Of a DNA stretch of 64,000 nt, positions 53,216 to 62,199 are shown one piece after another. Position numbers and translations under genes: made by a program. This DNA comes from Aurelia coerulea (lineage: Eukaryota; Cnidaria; Scyphozoa; Semaeostomeae; Ulmaridae): assembly GCA_039566865.1 (NCBI GenBank), contig CM076959.1, positions 12,383,501-12,447,500 on the forward strand, in the 5' to 3' direction. The notes below the pieces were generated by a model. The model ran no database searches and was not told the DNA's origin. It saw nothing but the letters and a program-made list of their open reading frames with translations. The stretch's first letter is position 1. Each line of letters begins with the position of its first letter.

Positions 53216-54793
53216 TTAATAAATCAATGGTCTAACGTTCGCTTGCGGGTACCATTGCATAGGGTAAAACATAGGTTGCATAACTATCTGTCTCATGCAT
53301 TGTTGTGGTACAAACGACGTTGCAAAGGGGTTAAGTTTGTGATCAATAGGTTTGAATCTTGGATAAACATGATTCACGGTGTATTGTTGTTGTAGTTGAG
53401 GATTACCCAACTCACCGTAGACGAGACGCACAGGCGTTTGACGATTTCTAGTTGGTCTTTCATTTTGATGTTCTTGGACTTGTTCGCCGATACTACTGCA
53501 CTGATCAGATGATGAAACGAATTCCTCTGACACATGTTCGTCTCCGGGTGGCAACCGATCACTTAGGCTTTGTTCAGATATTTCATCTGCAATGCTTCTG
53601 TCACCAGCATCAATATCATCGTGTGCGTACTGATCTTGTCCTTGTCTGGTTGATTCTGGAATCGATTCATTTGCATCAAGAGTCTCAATTCTTGAATCTT
53701 CTAACTGTTCCAGGTCTCTTGGATGAAACTGAGGTAATTCTTCTTCTTCTGAATCGTATTCGTTGTCATTTTGTGATGGTTCTGCTTGCTTCCGGTTAAC
53801 TTTTCTTTGTCCTTTCCTGTTTTGGTTTTTGCGATGAACAGTATTTGCATGTTGGGTGTCTTCCATCTCTAGATAATCACATGGTAATAAAAGCGTACGA
53901 TGAAGTACTCTCGTCCTTCCATCTCCTCTTTCCGGTTTTATCTCGTAGACTGGGCTATCTTCTCCTAACCGACGTATAACTGAATGGATTTTGTCTTCCC
54001 AATAAGCACGAATCTTAGCAGGTCCTCCTCGTTCTGATAGATTTCTCACCAATACTCTATCTCCGACTGCCAAAGCTGATGTTTTAATCTTCTTATCATG
54101 TTGTTTCTTATAATTACTGGCAGCTTTTTCGTTGTGTTTCCTAACGAGCTCATATGCCCCTTGTATGGCAGATTTCCATTCGTCAACGTATCCTTTGTAA
54201 TTCTTTGTCTCCTTTGATCTTGGTGTCTGAAATATCAAATCATTTGGGAGTCTGGGACTACGACCAAATAGCAAGTGGAATGGCGAGTACCCTGTAGCTT
54301 CATGTGGTGCACAGTTATAGGCATGAACTATTTTCGGCAAATGATCTTTCCATCTTGACTTGAATCCCTCTGGTAGCGTTCTGAGAATACCTAACAGTGC
54401 TCTATTGAACCTCTCCGCTTTGCCATTTCCCTGAGGGTGGTACGGTGTTGTCCTTGACTTGTCCATACGACATAAGTGCTCTAATTGATCAAATAATTGA
54501 TTCTGGAATTCTCCTCCTTGATCATGGTGTATCCTCTCCGCAAATCCAAAACGCATAAAGAAGTCATTAAACAATCTTTCGGCAGCTGTCTTGGCTGATT
54601 TATCACGAGTAGGATATGCTTGTGCGTAACGTGTGAAATGATCAACTACAACCGATATGTATTCATAACCTCCCGAGGATCTTTCAAGATGCATGAAGTC
54701 AATTGATATAAGCTCGAATGGTGCAGATGTAATGATGGGTTTCAACGGTTCTCTCTCATGCACAAGGGTTTCTTTTGTTTGATGCAGCGGCAT
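53216..54793 (-). CDS. Gypsy integrase, catalytic core and C-terminal part
   Basis: A 525-residue ORF. The RNase H-like core shows the DD35E triad: Asp32 (SIDFMHL), Asp91 (HHDQGGEF) and Glu127 (GKAERFN). The intervening VVVDHFTRY and TTPYHPQGNG are typical of Gypsy integrases. A SH3/GPY-like region follows (about 235-315, with GDRVLVRNLS and RVLHRTLLLP), then a 200-residue acidic, disordered tail. It inserts element DNA. This part is intact; the N-terminal HHCC finger is in a different frame just upstream. Confidence 0.9.
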   Translation of the reverse strand: MPLHQTKETLVHEREPLKPIITSAPFELISIDFMHLERSSGGYEYISVVVDHFTRYAQAYPTRDKSAKTAAERLFNDFFMRFGFAERIHHDQGGEFQNQLFDQLEHLCRMDKSRTTPYHPQGNGKAERFNRALLGILRTLPEGFKSRWKDHLPKIVHAYNCAPHEATGYSPFHLLFGRSPRLPNDLIFQTPRSKETKNYKGYVDEWKSAIQGAYELVRKHNEKAASNYKKQHDKKIKTSALAVGDRVLVRNLSERGGPAKIRAYWEDKIHSVIRRLGEDSPVYEIKPERGDGRTRVLHRTLLLPCDYLEMEDTQHANTVHRKNQNRKGQRKVNRKQAEPSQNDNEYDSEEEELPQFHPRDLEQLEDSRIETLDANESIPESTRQGQDQYAHDDIDAGDRSIADEISEQSLSDRLPPGDEHVSEEFVSSSDQCSSIGEQVQEHQNERPTRNRQTPVRLVYGELGNPQLQQQYTVNHVYPRFKPIDHKLNPFATSFVPQQCMRQIVMQPMFYPMQWYPQANVRPLIY

Positions 54794-55115
54794 TTCTTGT
54801 TGACATAAAACTCAATACTCTGCATATGAGGCCAGAAAAATTGTCTGTTGTAAGTAGTAGAACCTTTTCTGCTCCAACATGTCCCATTTCATCGTGAAGC
54901 TCATGGAGAACGGTTGACTGAAGTCTCTTTGGTAAAATAATTTGAGTTTTATTTCCACATTGGCGTCGAAGGAGTCCATCTTTATCGATAAACAGTTTTG
55001 GCCAGTCATATGTCAAACGCTTTGTTGTATGACTTTGAGGACGTATTACGCCAGGTGATGGTTTAGCATCATTTCTCTTCCATCTTAATACTGCAGCTAT
55101 ATCAGGATCTTCCAT
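54756..55115 (-). pseudogene. Gypsy integrase N-terminal finger region, frame-broken
   Basis: 119 codons containing the linker to integrase and the His half of the zinc-binding domain (LHELHDEMGHVGAEKVL). The Cys half is disrupted: after LLTT the frame no longer gives the expected sequence, and the core ORF begins in another frame at 54793. One indel near 54850-54880 explains this. Confidence 0.75.
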
Positions 55116-55306
55116 TTGATGCTTTTAAATATCAATCTTTGGAGGGACCAGTTGGAGGGACCATTATGGAAACAAGGTCACACTGACCTTTTAGTGCTAT
55201 CCCTGCCATTTTAGCCAGGGGTGTTTTTAGATTAAATATTTTTAACTCTTGTTTTTACTTAATATCACATGCCTGTAATTAGATTTTTCCGTATTGATAA
55301 ACTTGT

Positions 55307-55846
55307 TTATATTTTCATTTTCATTTTTGGCGAAATTATACATACATACATCTTATTTGAACAATTCTTTTGATCTGAGCCGTTCTTTTCAGCCTCGAGT
55401 TCTGTTACTGAGTTTACTCTGCCCATAGCTGTCATCCAGTTGATACTTTGATCATAACATTGCATTGATTGAACTGTAGCATGAATTATATCACTGTTGG
55501 CTTCTTCACTGCACTCTCTTATAAGTTCATCGATTTCCAGCGGCATTCTACTCAATCCATCAGCATCTCCATTCATTTTACCAGGACGATAGTGTATAGT
55601 AAAGTTATACTCTGTAAGTTCTCCTACCCATCGAATACCAGTGGCATTTAGCTTTGCTGTCGACATCACATAAGTGAGAGGATTGTTGTCTGTATAAACC
55701 CGAAATGAAGGTGCATAGTACAGGTAGTCCTTGAATTGCTCGGTTACTGACCACTGTAGGGCAAGAAATTCAAGCTTGCGTGAGAGAAGATGATACCTCT
55801 TCTCAGATGGTGACAACATTCTGGATGCATACGCAATGACTCGCAA
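55307..55846 (-). pseudogene. Gypsy RNase H region, separated by a stop from RT
   Basis: 179 codons. AYASRMLSPSEKRYHLLSRK, FRVYTDNNPLTYV and HYRPGKMNGDADGLSR are the standard RNase H blocks following a Gypsy RT. The link to RT (55847-56030) contains a stop and a frame change, and the C-terminal 40 residues run out of frame before the integrase. Removes the RNA strand during reverse transcription in active relatives. Confidence 0.85.
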
Positions 55847-56029
55847 CTTCCCTTGTTATCGTTGATAAAGTACTGCACCTAGCCCCTCTTGTGATACATC
55901 GGTGTGCAAGGTGTATGGCTGCTGGTGGTCTGGATAAGCAAGTAATGGTGGTTTGATAAGCAAATCAATAATACTCTTGAGAGCGTTCTGGCATTCTTCT
56001 GTCCACTTGATCTCTGCATTTGAGTGTAA

Positions 56030-57388
56030 CTATCCATTGCTGTTCTTCATTTTAACATTGCTTTCAGTGGGTGCAACAAGTAGATCGTACAATGGTTTTG
56101 CACTTTGTGCAAAGGATGGGATACTACGGCAGTAGTACGACAATAGTCCAAGCAATTTCCGTACGTCACCAACTGTTCTCGGTGCACGATTTAACAAACT
56201 TGTGACAGCATTAACATTACTTTTGTCCATCTTATAGCCATCTGCACTCACCACTCTACCGAGAAACTTTACTTCTTTCATAAACAGTTTACATTTCTGA
56301 CCTTTCAGTTTGATGCCATGTTCTCTGAGTCGTCTTAAAACGGTCGTTACATGCTGTACATGCTCATTGAAGGTTTTACTGAAGATAATCAGATCGTCGA
56401 GATATGGGATAACTATCTGGTCACGCAAATCACGTAATATGTCCTCCATATGCCGTTGGAATGCAGCAAGAGCATTCATCAAGCCAAATGGTATCCTGTT
56501 CCATTCAAATAGACCCCAAGGTGTGATAAAAGCAGTAAGATTGCGATTATCTGGCTTGATAAACCCTTGATGGGAGGCCTTGCCTTGGTCAAGGACAGTG
56601 AACCAATGGCTACCACCAAGGTTATCCAATGTCTCCTGAATTCGTGGCAGTGGGTGACGGTCCTTGATAGTCTTGCTGTTTAATCCACGATAATCCACGC
56701 ACAGGCGAAGGGTTCCGTCTTTCTTCCTCACGCATACTACTGGTGAAGACCAAGCTGACTTTGATTGTCTGATAAACTGTTTATTGAGTAGGTCCTCAAT
56801 ATATGCTTTAACTTCACCGTATAATGGTCTTGGAACCACTACATAGTTCTTCTGTACTGGTATTTTGTCATCCAAGTTTATTTCCATTTCAAGTCCACTG
56901 GCGATGCCTATATCTGAACTATTTGCAGCGAATGATTCTGACTCTTCTTGAAGCATGTTCATCACAGTAGTCTTTTCTTCTTCAGATAATTCACCAAGTC
57001 TAACATTTGGGACAAAGTTCTTTTTCTTCTCATGATGAGAGACTTGTTCATCAGTTTTCTTCGAATTTGTACTGTCTTGTGCCTTTTCATCTTTGATTTC
57101 TATTGGTGTGACAGACTGTATTAGCTGCACTCGTCCTAGTACCGTTCTATTTCTGAGGTGAATGTCATGATCGGTAGAGTTTTCTATGCTTATTTGAAGT
57201 CTCTGGGTTGTACCGCTCTTCAACGAAACGAGCGTTTCAGTTGTCCGAAGTCCATCGAGTATATTTTGGTTGAGCTCTGGTTCAAATATTGCATGCATCG
57301 ATTTTGGGACAAACCCTCCATTTCCACGACATGGAACAACGACAGAAGTTTGTTTGGGTATCGTTATGTCCTTCCTATTTGTTTTCAC
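56030..57388 (-). CDS. Gypsy reverse transcriptase
   Basis: A 452-residue open frame. The RT spans about 185-400: VRKKDGTLRLCVDYRGLN, HWFTVLDQGKASHQGF, PFGLMNALAAFQRHME, IPYLDDLIIFS (catalytic YLDD, about 328) and KCKLFMKEVKFLGRVVSADG. In related elements the motif A region usually has Tyr where this copy has Ser (KASHQ), and A-x-F has TP instead of LA, both likely damage. The N-terminal 130 residues hold the end of the protease-RT linker. The protease ORF overlaps by 14 bases in another frame; that break is a mutation, not a normal junction. Confidence 0.9.
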   Translation of the reverse strand: MKTNRKDITIPKQTSVVVPCRGNGGFVPKSMHAIFEPELNQNILDGLRTTETLVSLKSGTTQRLQISIENSTDHDIHLRNRTVLGRVQLIQSVTPIEIKDEKAQDSTNSKKTDEQVSHHEKKKNFVPNVRLGELSEEEKTTVMNMLQEESESFAANSSDIGIASGLEMEINLDDKIPVQKNYVVVPRPLYGEVKAYIEDLLNKQFIRQSKSAWSSPVVCVRKKDGTLRLCVDYRGLNSKTIKDRHPLPRIQETLDNLGGSHWFTVLDQGKASHQGFIKPDNRNLTAFITPWGLFEWNRIPFGLMNALAAFQRHMEDILRDLRDQIVIPYLDDLIIFSKTFNEHVQHVTTVLRRLREHGIKLKGQKCKLFMKEVKFLGRVVSADGYKMDKSNVNAVTSLLNRAPRTVGDVRKLLGLLSYYCRSIPSFAQSAKPLYDLLVAPTESNVKMKNSNG

Positions 57389-58030
57389 TGTACAGACGTA
57401 GTCTTTTTCTATGCATTCTTTGATGATGTTGACAAAATGCTTGACTTTGTCCGTCTTGCAGCGCTGGAAAAGTGGTTTCTATTTCTTGTAATAGATCTCG
57501 ATTATCAGCTTCTATTGTCCCACTTTTACTTCGGGTGAGTTCGCATATGACATTAAAACCGATTATTGGAACATCAATTGCTCCTTTTGTTACTAAAAAT
57601 GGTACAAGGACACATCCTTTTTCAGGAATGTCAGACATCAACTCAAGCTTCAGTTCAATCCATCTGTCATAGGGTATTGAGGTTCCATTTGCTGCAACTA
57701 ATGTTACATTGCCTTCTTTTTGTATCAGTTCTCCTATCTTTTTAATTGGCTTATTTGGAAAATATCTTTGTACTTGTTCCATTGAAATAACAGAGACTTG
57801 GGCATCAGTGTCCCACAACCCTTGTATCTTTAAACCTTCAAGTTTTATATGCACAGTGCATTTTTCATCAACAAGTTTTGCAATAGACGTACATTGTTGT
57901 GGAGTGGCATGAGAAGCAAACATTGTCCTTTGGTCTGTAACAGTACCATATTTTGAAGATAGACTAACAATAGCTTTGCAAATCACTTTATGCTCAGGCC
58001 AGTGATGTGACTGGCAGTTCTTCCCACAAT
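57375..58030 (-). pseudogene. Gypsy aspartic protease with second half of a MYND finger
   Basis: The ORF up to 58076 includes bases of the inserted hAT MITE; the element's own coding begins at 58030. First comes the second half of a MYND-type zinc finger (CGKNCQSHHWPEHKVIC). The protease follows: GLWDTDAQVSVIS is the active-site loop, where the usual DTG/DSG is DTD, so the enzyme is inactive. Flap-like and C-terminal VPIIGFNVI blocks come next. The first finger half lies beyond the MITE at 58288-58400 in the frame that fits once 257 bp are subtracted. See the findings for the MYND point. Confidence 0.8.
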
Positions 58031-58279
58031 CAGGGATGGCGCCAGCGGGGGTGCTAGGGGGGCAGGAGCCCCCCAAAATTTCACTCAGCCCCCCATCGGT
58101 ACTTAAATTTTCGACAATTTCTACGTACTGTCGGCATTTTCATAACCTAAACCTCCAGATTTCTTTGCTGCGTTGTCATCTCAGTGAACTTGAATTGAAC
58201 TCATTCATGAAAAATTTCTGACTGTCGGCACTCTGGCAGTATTTGCCCCCCTAGCATTTCTTCCCTGGCGCCATCTCTG
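58031..58279. mobile_element. 249-bp hAT-type MITE inside the Gypsy element
   Basis: Ends CAGGGATGGCGCCAG and the inverted CAGAGATGGCGCCAG (from 58279), with inner GCTAGGGGGGC repeated inverted. Flanked by a perfect 8-bp target duplication CCCACAAT (58023-58030 and 58280-58287), diagnostic of hAT-type integration. It cuts the MYND finger coding sequence in two. Confidence 0.93.
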
Positions 58280-58504
58280 CCCACAATATTTGACAGCATT
58301 ACAAGATGAACGAAGCAGCAAATTGCTCTTTTCTTGTCTACAAAATGTACAACATTGGGACTTTATGGCTTGTTTAGGGTTTACGCCTTGTCCCATCGGC
58401 GCAGCCCCTTCCCGTTTCCCTGTCCTTGTCGTTGATCCGCTTGGCGTTTCAGGCAATCCCTGGCAAAGTGATTTCCTCCCATGCAGTAATTGCAATGCCT
58501 GCAT
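58205..58504 (-). pseudogene. Gypsy pol start with first half of the MYND finger
   Basis: In this frame CCTFCRQEKSNLLL and SSCNAVKYC (58400-58290) give the Cys-x2-Cys and the central Cys pair of a MYND finger. The text below 58279 is MITE-derived. It overlaps the zinc-knuckle ORF (58381-58872) in another frame, so pol may normally be entered by frameshift here. Confidence 0.75.
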
Positions 58505-58872
58505 GAAGATTCCTTCCCATTTTCAACACAGTTCTTACAAGCACGGGATGTTCCTCCTGTTTCACTCCGTTGTCCCTTGGTCCATCTATTACGGTTGTCT
58601 TGTCTGGGTGTTTCCTCTTGATGGTTGGTGGATTTACTGGTTGTTGTCTTGGCTTCTGTAAGTTGTTCTTGGAGTGACTTGATCTGAACTTGCATGGCTT
58701 CAACAGTTGCACGGATATTCGCTTCTGCACCTCTGGTAGCACTGTTACTTTTACCCTGAGGAGTATCTTTGTTTTTGGCCTCCTCGACTGATACAGACTT
58801 GACTTGAATACTGTTATTCTTCTTTCCAATTCTTGCTTGTCTCTCTGCCTCTGCGGAGGAGATCGCATTCAT
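58381..58872 (-). CDS. Gypsy nucleocapsid region with CCHC knuckle
   Basis: A 163-residue basic ORF with a predicted helical segment (VEAMQVQIKSLQEQL, about 55-70), a low-complexity basic stretch and one zinc knuckle CRHCNYCMGGNHFARDC; the core is C-x2-C-x4-H-x4-C, about residue 127. It binds RNA in relatives. The upstream capsid ORF ends at the same place in another frame, suggesting a single indel at about 58870. Confidence 0.85.
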   Translation of the reverse strand: MNAISSAEAERQARIGKKNNSIQVKSVSVEEAKNKDTPQGKSNSATRGAEANIRATVEAMQVQIKSLQEQLTEAKTTTSKSTNHQEETPRQDNRNRWTKGQRSETGGTSRACKNCVENGKESSCRHCNYCMGGNHFARDCLKRQADQRQGQGNGKGLRRWDKA

Positions 58873-59531
58873 CTACTGTATAAGCTCCTCATCTGAAATG
58901 CTTCTTTCTGCAAGAGGGGTCGCAACTTTGCAAGAATGTTGTCATCTCTGAGTCCTGATTCCAGTGATCTCAAGAACATTCCCTGCACAAGAATAGGATC
59001 ATATCTCAAATATGCATCTGCTTCTTGGCTTGCAAACAAGATCTTCTGTCTTAAATCTAAACATCTAAGCAAGAATGCCTCTGGTGTCTCCTTTTGCCCT
59101 TGGCAAATAGTGGCAAGTTCTTGGTACAACTGTGTTCCACTTTTTTCTTTGTAGTGCGACATCAAAATCTGGCGTAGGCGTGGCAATGTGAGATCTCTAA
59201 CTGTCTCTACATAGCTTCTGAGTTGCATTCCTGGCTTCATCGCCTTTATCACAGCCTCTATGACTTCCTTGTCAGTGTATCCTTTTTCTATGGCACCTTC
59301 AATTTGCCTTGAAAGGGATACAAAGCTCAACTCATCTCCTTTTCCTTGCTCATTTATCTGTCCATAAATTTTGAATTCACGGCGAAATAGAGAATTTACA
59401 TTTGGTTGCTCGATGGTTGTCCACTTTTGTCCAACTTCTGGGTTTACATTGGGTGTCCATCTTTTTCTCATTCTTGGGCTTAGATGAGGCTGATTTGTGT
59501 GCTGATTTGATGATCTTTGTTCTTTTGACAA
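58869..59531 (-). CDS. Gypsy Gag capsid region
   Basis: A 220-residue ORF. From about residue 45 it has a capsid-like helical domain: SRQIEGAIEKGYTDKEVIEA, MKPGMQLRSYVETVRDLTL, LRQILMSHYKEKSGTQLYQE and AFLLRCLDLRQKILFASQEA. This 'L-x-x-I-L-x-x-H-Y-x-E-K' pattern occurs in metazoan Gypsy Gags. The start Met at 59531 lies in a region whose true frame is continued from the upstream ORF, so the protein is broken by a shift near 59520. Confidence 0.82.
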   Translation of the reverse strand: MSKEQRSSNQHTNQPHLSPRMRKRWTPNVNPEVGQKWTTIEQPNVNSLFRREFKIYGQINEQGKGDELSFVSLSRQIEGAIEKGYTDKEVIEAVIKAMKPGMQLRSYVETVRDLTLPRLRQILMSHYKEKSGTQLYQELATICQGQKETPEAFLLRCLDLRQKILFASQEADAYLRYDPILVQGMFLRSLESGLRDDNILAKLRPLLQKEAFQMRSLYSR

Positions 59532-60187
59532 CTTTGCCTTTGGTTCCCCAGTGCTTTCACCTGGCCCCCTTCTGCTCCTCGGAGTACATCTTGAATCTCT
59601 TGTAACTGATTTTCAAGCAGTGACTCGAATTTTTGACGAATTTGCACAATCCGGTCATTTACATCTTCTTGCTGTTTTTGGGAATTAGGGTCTTGTATTC
59701 CCAGGTTCCAGTGTCCATTCCCTGTTTCTCGATCTTCTACTCCCAGGTTCCGGTGTCCATTCTCTGTTTCCCGGTCTGCTGGTCTACCTGTTACCAATCC
59801 TGAGGTTCCTGGTTCCTGATCCACTATTCCGGTCCGCAAAATATCATCGATCCCTAATCCTGTTCCTCCAGGACCGTTCCCGGTCTGCAAATCATCACTT
59901 CCGTCTTCACTTTGGTCTTCGTGATCATCCCCCCGTCTAAAGAACCTAAGCCATTCATTCAAATTCTTCACATTTTCCGCTTCAGTATTTTGATCGAGGG
60001 AATCCCCCACAAAGTCACGAATTTGTCTGAGCAATTTTCGCTTGTTTAAATCGTCAGTTTGGGCTGTATCAAGTCCAATACGGCAAGAAAAATCACGCAA
60101 AGTCTCTTCATCTGTGCTAAACAGCAACGGGTCCAGGGCTTCATACGTTTCCTCAACCATAATCGACAAATGATTCAGGCCTCCCAC
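59480..60187 (-). CDS. Gypsy Gag N-terminal region
   Basis: A 235-residue ORF; the first ATG (60187) lies about 200 bases inside the 5' LTR border. Residues 15-65 (LLFSTDEETLRDFSCRIGL, NKRKLLRQIRDFVGDSLDQ) look like a small helical, death-fold- or SAP-like domain. Then come an acidic segment and about three short repeats of the type 'ETGNGHWNLG' (about 135-160), ending in a helix ESLLENQLQEIQDVL. It continues into the capsid ORF after a frameshift. Confidence 0.7.
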   Translation of the reverse strand: MGGLNHLSIMVEETYEALDPLLFSTDEETLRDFSCRIGLDTAQTDDLNKRKLLRQIRDFVGDSLDQNTEAENVKNLNEWLRFFRRGDDHEDQSEDGSDDLQTGNGPGGTGLGIDDILRTGIVDQEPGTSGLVTGRPADRETENGHRNLGVEDRETGNGHWNLGIQDPNSQKQQEDVNDRIVQIRQKFESLLENQLQEIQDVLRGAEGGQVKALGNQRQSCQKNKDHQISTQISLI

Positions 60188-60385
60188 TCACAAAATAAAC
60201 ACGATCAAAATGTTCTCTAAATGGCCTATCAAAACATCAAAACCAACAACGGGCAAGAATAAACACACAAGAATCGAGAATTCAACGAGAAAACAACACA
60301 AATTTCATTGCATGCGGAAGTATCATCAAAGTAATCGAACCGAATTGAATCGAGGAAATTCGACAAAAGCAGATATTTTCACTCA

Positions 60386-60611
60386 CATAAATAGCCCTGC
60401 CCGGCGCATTAGAGCTATACATTTAAATAAAAAGAACACAAACTTCGGAGAATCTTCACTCGCTATTTCATCATGATTTACACACATATATCGTGCTCGC
60501 AGTTCGTAGCGTTCTCTTGTCTTCTCTAGAATCGTCTGATCCCCTCATTCTAATCGGGGGGTCGCGTTATAAACAATTAGTACAATCAAATTTATCTTTT
60601 AGATGTCCACA
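60386..60611 (-). repeat. 5' LTR of the Gypsy element
   Basis: Partner of 52611-52836. It ends on the + strand at CCACA (60611), directly against the inverted duplication carrying the SWIM gene. No primer-binding site beginning TGG was recognised downstream of it on the element strand. Confidence 0.88.
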
Positions 60612-61011
60612 ATTCACGATTCCCCTTACTCGCGATGCGCGCAATGCATTGTGGTTTTGGTAGTCAAACCGCACGTGGGCCTAATCAAAACAAACAGAGA
60701 TCACTACGAAAAGCTCGCAAGTATGACAACGAAACGAAACTCAAATGAAAGATCTCAAGTTCTGTTTCTTCAACCTGACCCTAGTTTTTTCTAAACTCAT
60801 GCCGGATACTGGGACCAACGTGGAAGGCGGTAAGGCCGGAGAAAAATTATTTGCGAGCAGAGAAACACCACGGAGAAGCGGAAGGCGCTGATGCTAGGCC
60901 TAACTAACGTAGTCCTGGTAAAATACAGTCTGACTGGAGTGTTACTTTAAAGAACATGACAAGGTTCTCCGAAGTACAGTTGAACGAAAAACTCATCACA
61001 ACAGTTCAACC

Positions 61012-61735
61012 ATGCCTGACAACAATCCCCAAAAAGCCTACCGCAACAAATTGCAAGGGTACAAGCTTTGGAAGGAGGGCTACGTATCAACTGTAATGGT
61101 GAAACCAAACGTTTCTGCAGGTAACCTGGAACTATTTTTGGTGAAGTCAAAGGTTTCTGCAGCGATGAAAAGTCAAAAGTATGATGTTTACATTTTTTAT
61201 AAGAAAGCGCTTATAAGAAACAGTAGGTTCAATTTTTCGAAAGTTAAGAAACAACCCTACCTGAATTTAAAAAGCTAAGAAAATTTTGTTATTTGCAGTT
61301 TTAATTTCCTAGCGCACTCAAAAATGTTTTGACCCTGTACGGTTATAGAAACCGTTTGGACATTATTTTGAGTGCAAATGATGTTATTTACTTGTTTTGA
61401 GATCTTACTAAGTAATTTGGGAGCCCTCTTGACAAAGCTTAATTAAGTCTACCCTTCCGCCATTAAAAATATAAGAATCACGTAAGAACTGATTGGCAGC
61501 AAAATGGGCCAAAAATTAAGAAAATGCCTACCAGCCTCGGACCTTAGTTTCTTATGAAAAATATGTGTATGTGCAACTTGAACATGAAACTGCAGAGGTA
61601 AATTTTGATAGGGTGGTTGTTGCAAGCACATTGCTGTCGCTTTGTATACAGTCCTTGACTATTGTAATCAAATGACATGTTTCTCTTGCAAAAAGAGGAG
61701 TGGCACAGTAAAGTTCTCTACTGCCAGTCCAACTG
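61012..61735 (+). pseudogene. SWIM zinc-finger gene, + strand copy, disrupted
   Basis: Starts MPDNNPQKAYRNKLQGYKLW and is open to about 61188 (KYDVY). There an AAGAAAC-type MITE-like insert of about 370 bp breaks it. Sequence resumes at 61565 with VYVQLEHETAEVNFD and then, in a shifted frame, GGCCKHIAVALYTVLDYC. The CxC half of the SWIM motif is deleted. It is the diverged partner of the minus copy. The protein would resemble SWIM/YqaJ-type proteins abundant in cnidarians. Non-functional as it stands. Confidence 0.75.
61192..61558. mobile_element. MITE-like insert in the + strand SWIM copy
   Basis: About 367 bp, absent from the minus-strand copy. The left end TTTATAAGAAAGCGCTTATA and the right end inverted CATAAGAAACTAAGG share ATAAGAAA. 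Several AAGAAAC/TTAAGAAA motifs lie inside, as in 20373-20742. Borders are set by comparison of the two gene copies. Confidence 0.6.
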
Positions 61736-62199
61736 GTCTCTTGCACTTTTTGAATTGGTCTCTATAGTAGTCTGCCCTTTCAAACTCAAGCTCTGTACAT
61801 TTCACAGCTACAGCTATTTTAGTTTTCTTCCTGGAGCATTCCATTTCTGAAGGACTTGTGTGCAACTGACATCTTCAGGAACATAAGTCCAAGGTTATAA
61901 TAGTCCAGGAAGTGTAAGCGTGTAAGCATGGCAGTAACATGCTTGCAGCAACCACCTTGTCGTGCTTTGCAGCTGCATTTGGCAAGATTTACCTCTCCAT
62001 TGTCGTGTTCAAGATGCACATAAACATCATACTTTTGACTTTTCATCGCTGCAGAAACCTTTGACTTCACCAAAAATAGTTCCAGGTTACCTGCAGAAAC
62101 GTTTGGTTTCACCATTACAGTTGATACGTAGCCCTCCTTCCAAAGCTTGTACCCTTGCAACTTGTTACGGTAGGCTTTTTGGGCATTGTTGTCAGGCAT
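61668..62199 (-). pseudogene. SWIM zinc-finger gene, minus strand copy, frameshifted
   Basis: ATG at 62199; 126 codons run MPDNNAQKAYRNKLQGYKLW to a SWIM motif Cys75-x-Cys77-x7-Cys85-x-His87 (KCSCKARQGGCCKHVTAML), followed by LHFLDYYNLG. Near 61885 the frame shifts to PEDVSCTQVLQKWN, and near 61815 again to KCTELEFERADYYRDQFKKC. The 'C-T-Q-x-L-Q-x-W' block is usual after SWIM in cnidarian YqaJ-nuclease-like proteins; the nuclease domain itself is not in the window. SWIM fingers bind DNA or proteins. Two frameshifts suggest a pseudogene unless they are assembly errors. Confidence 0.78.

Larger units (their letters stand above)
52611..60611 (-). mobile_element. Gypsy-type LTR retrotransposon, decayed
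   Basis: An 8.0-kb element on the minus strand: LTR, gag, zinc knuckle, MYND finger, protease, RT, RNase H, integrase, LTR. The two LTRs (52611-52836 and about 60386-60611) are about 220 bp, start TGTGGA on the element strand and differ at roughly 5% of positions. A purine-rich tract (AAATGGGGGAGAG on the element strand, 52837-52850) sits just before the 3' LTR. At least six frame breaks and a hAT MITE insertion disable it. Pol order PR-RT-RH-IN is that of Gypsy/Metaviridae. No envelope gene is seen. Confidence 0.93.

Noticed and set aside
52611..60611. Endogenous retrovirus with an envelope gene
   Set aside because: After the integrase only an acidic, disordered tail and the polypurine tract precede the LTR; no signal peptide, fusion peptide or transmembrane segment is present.
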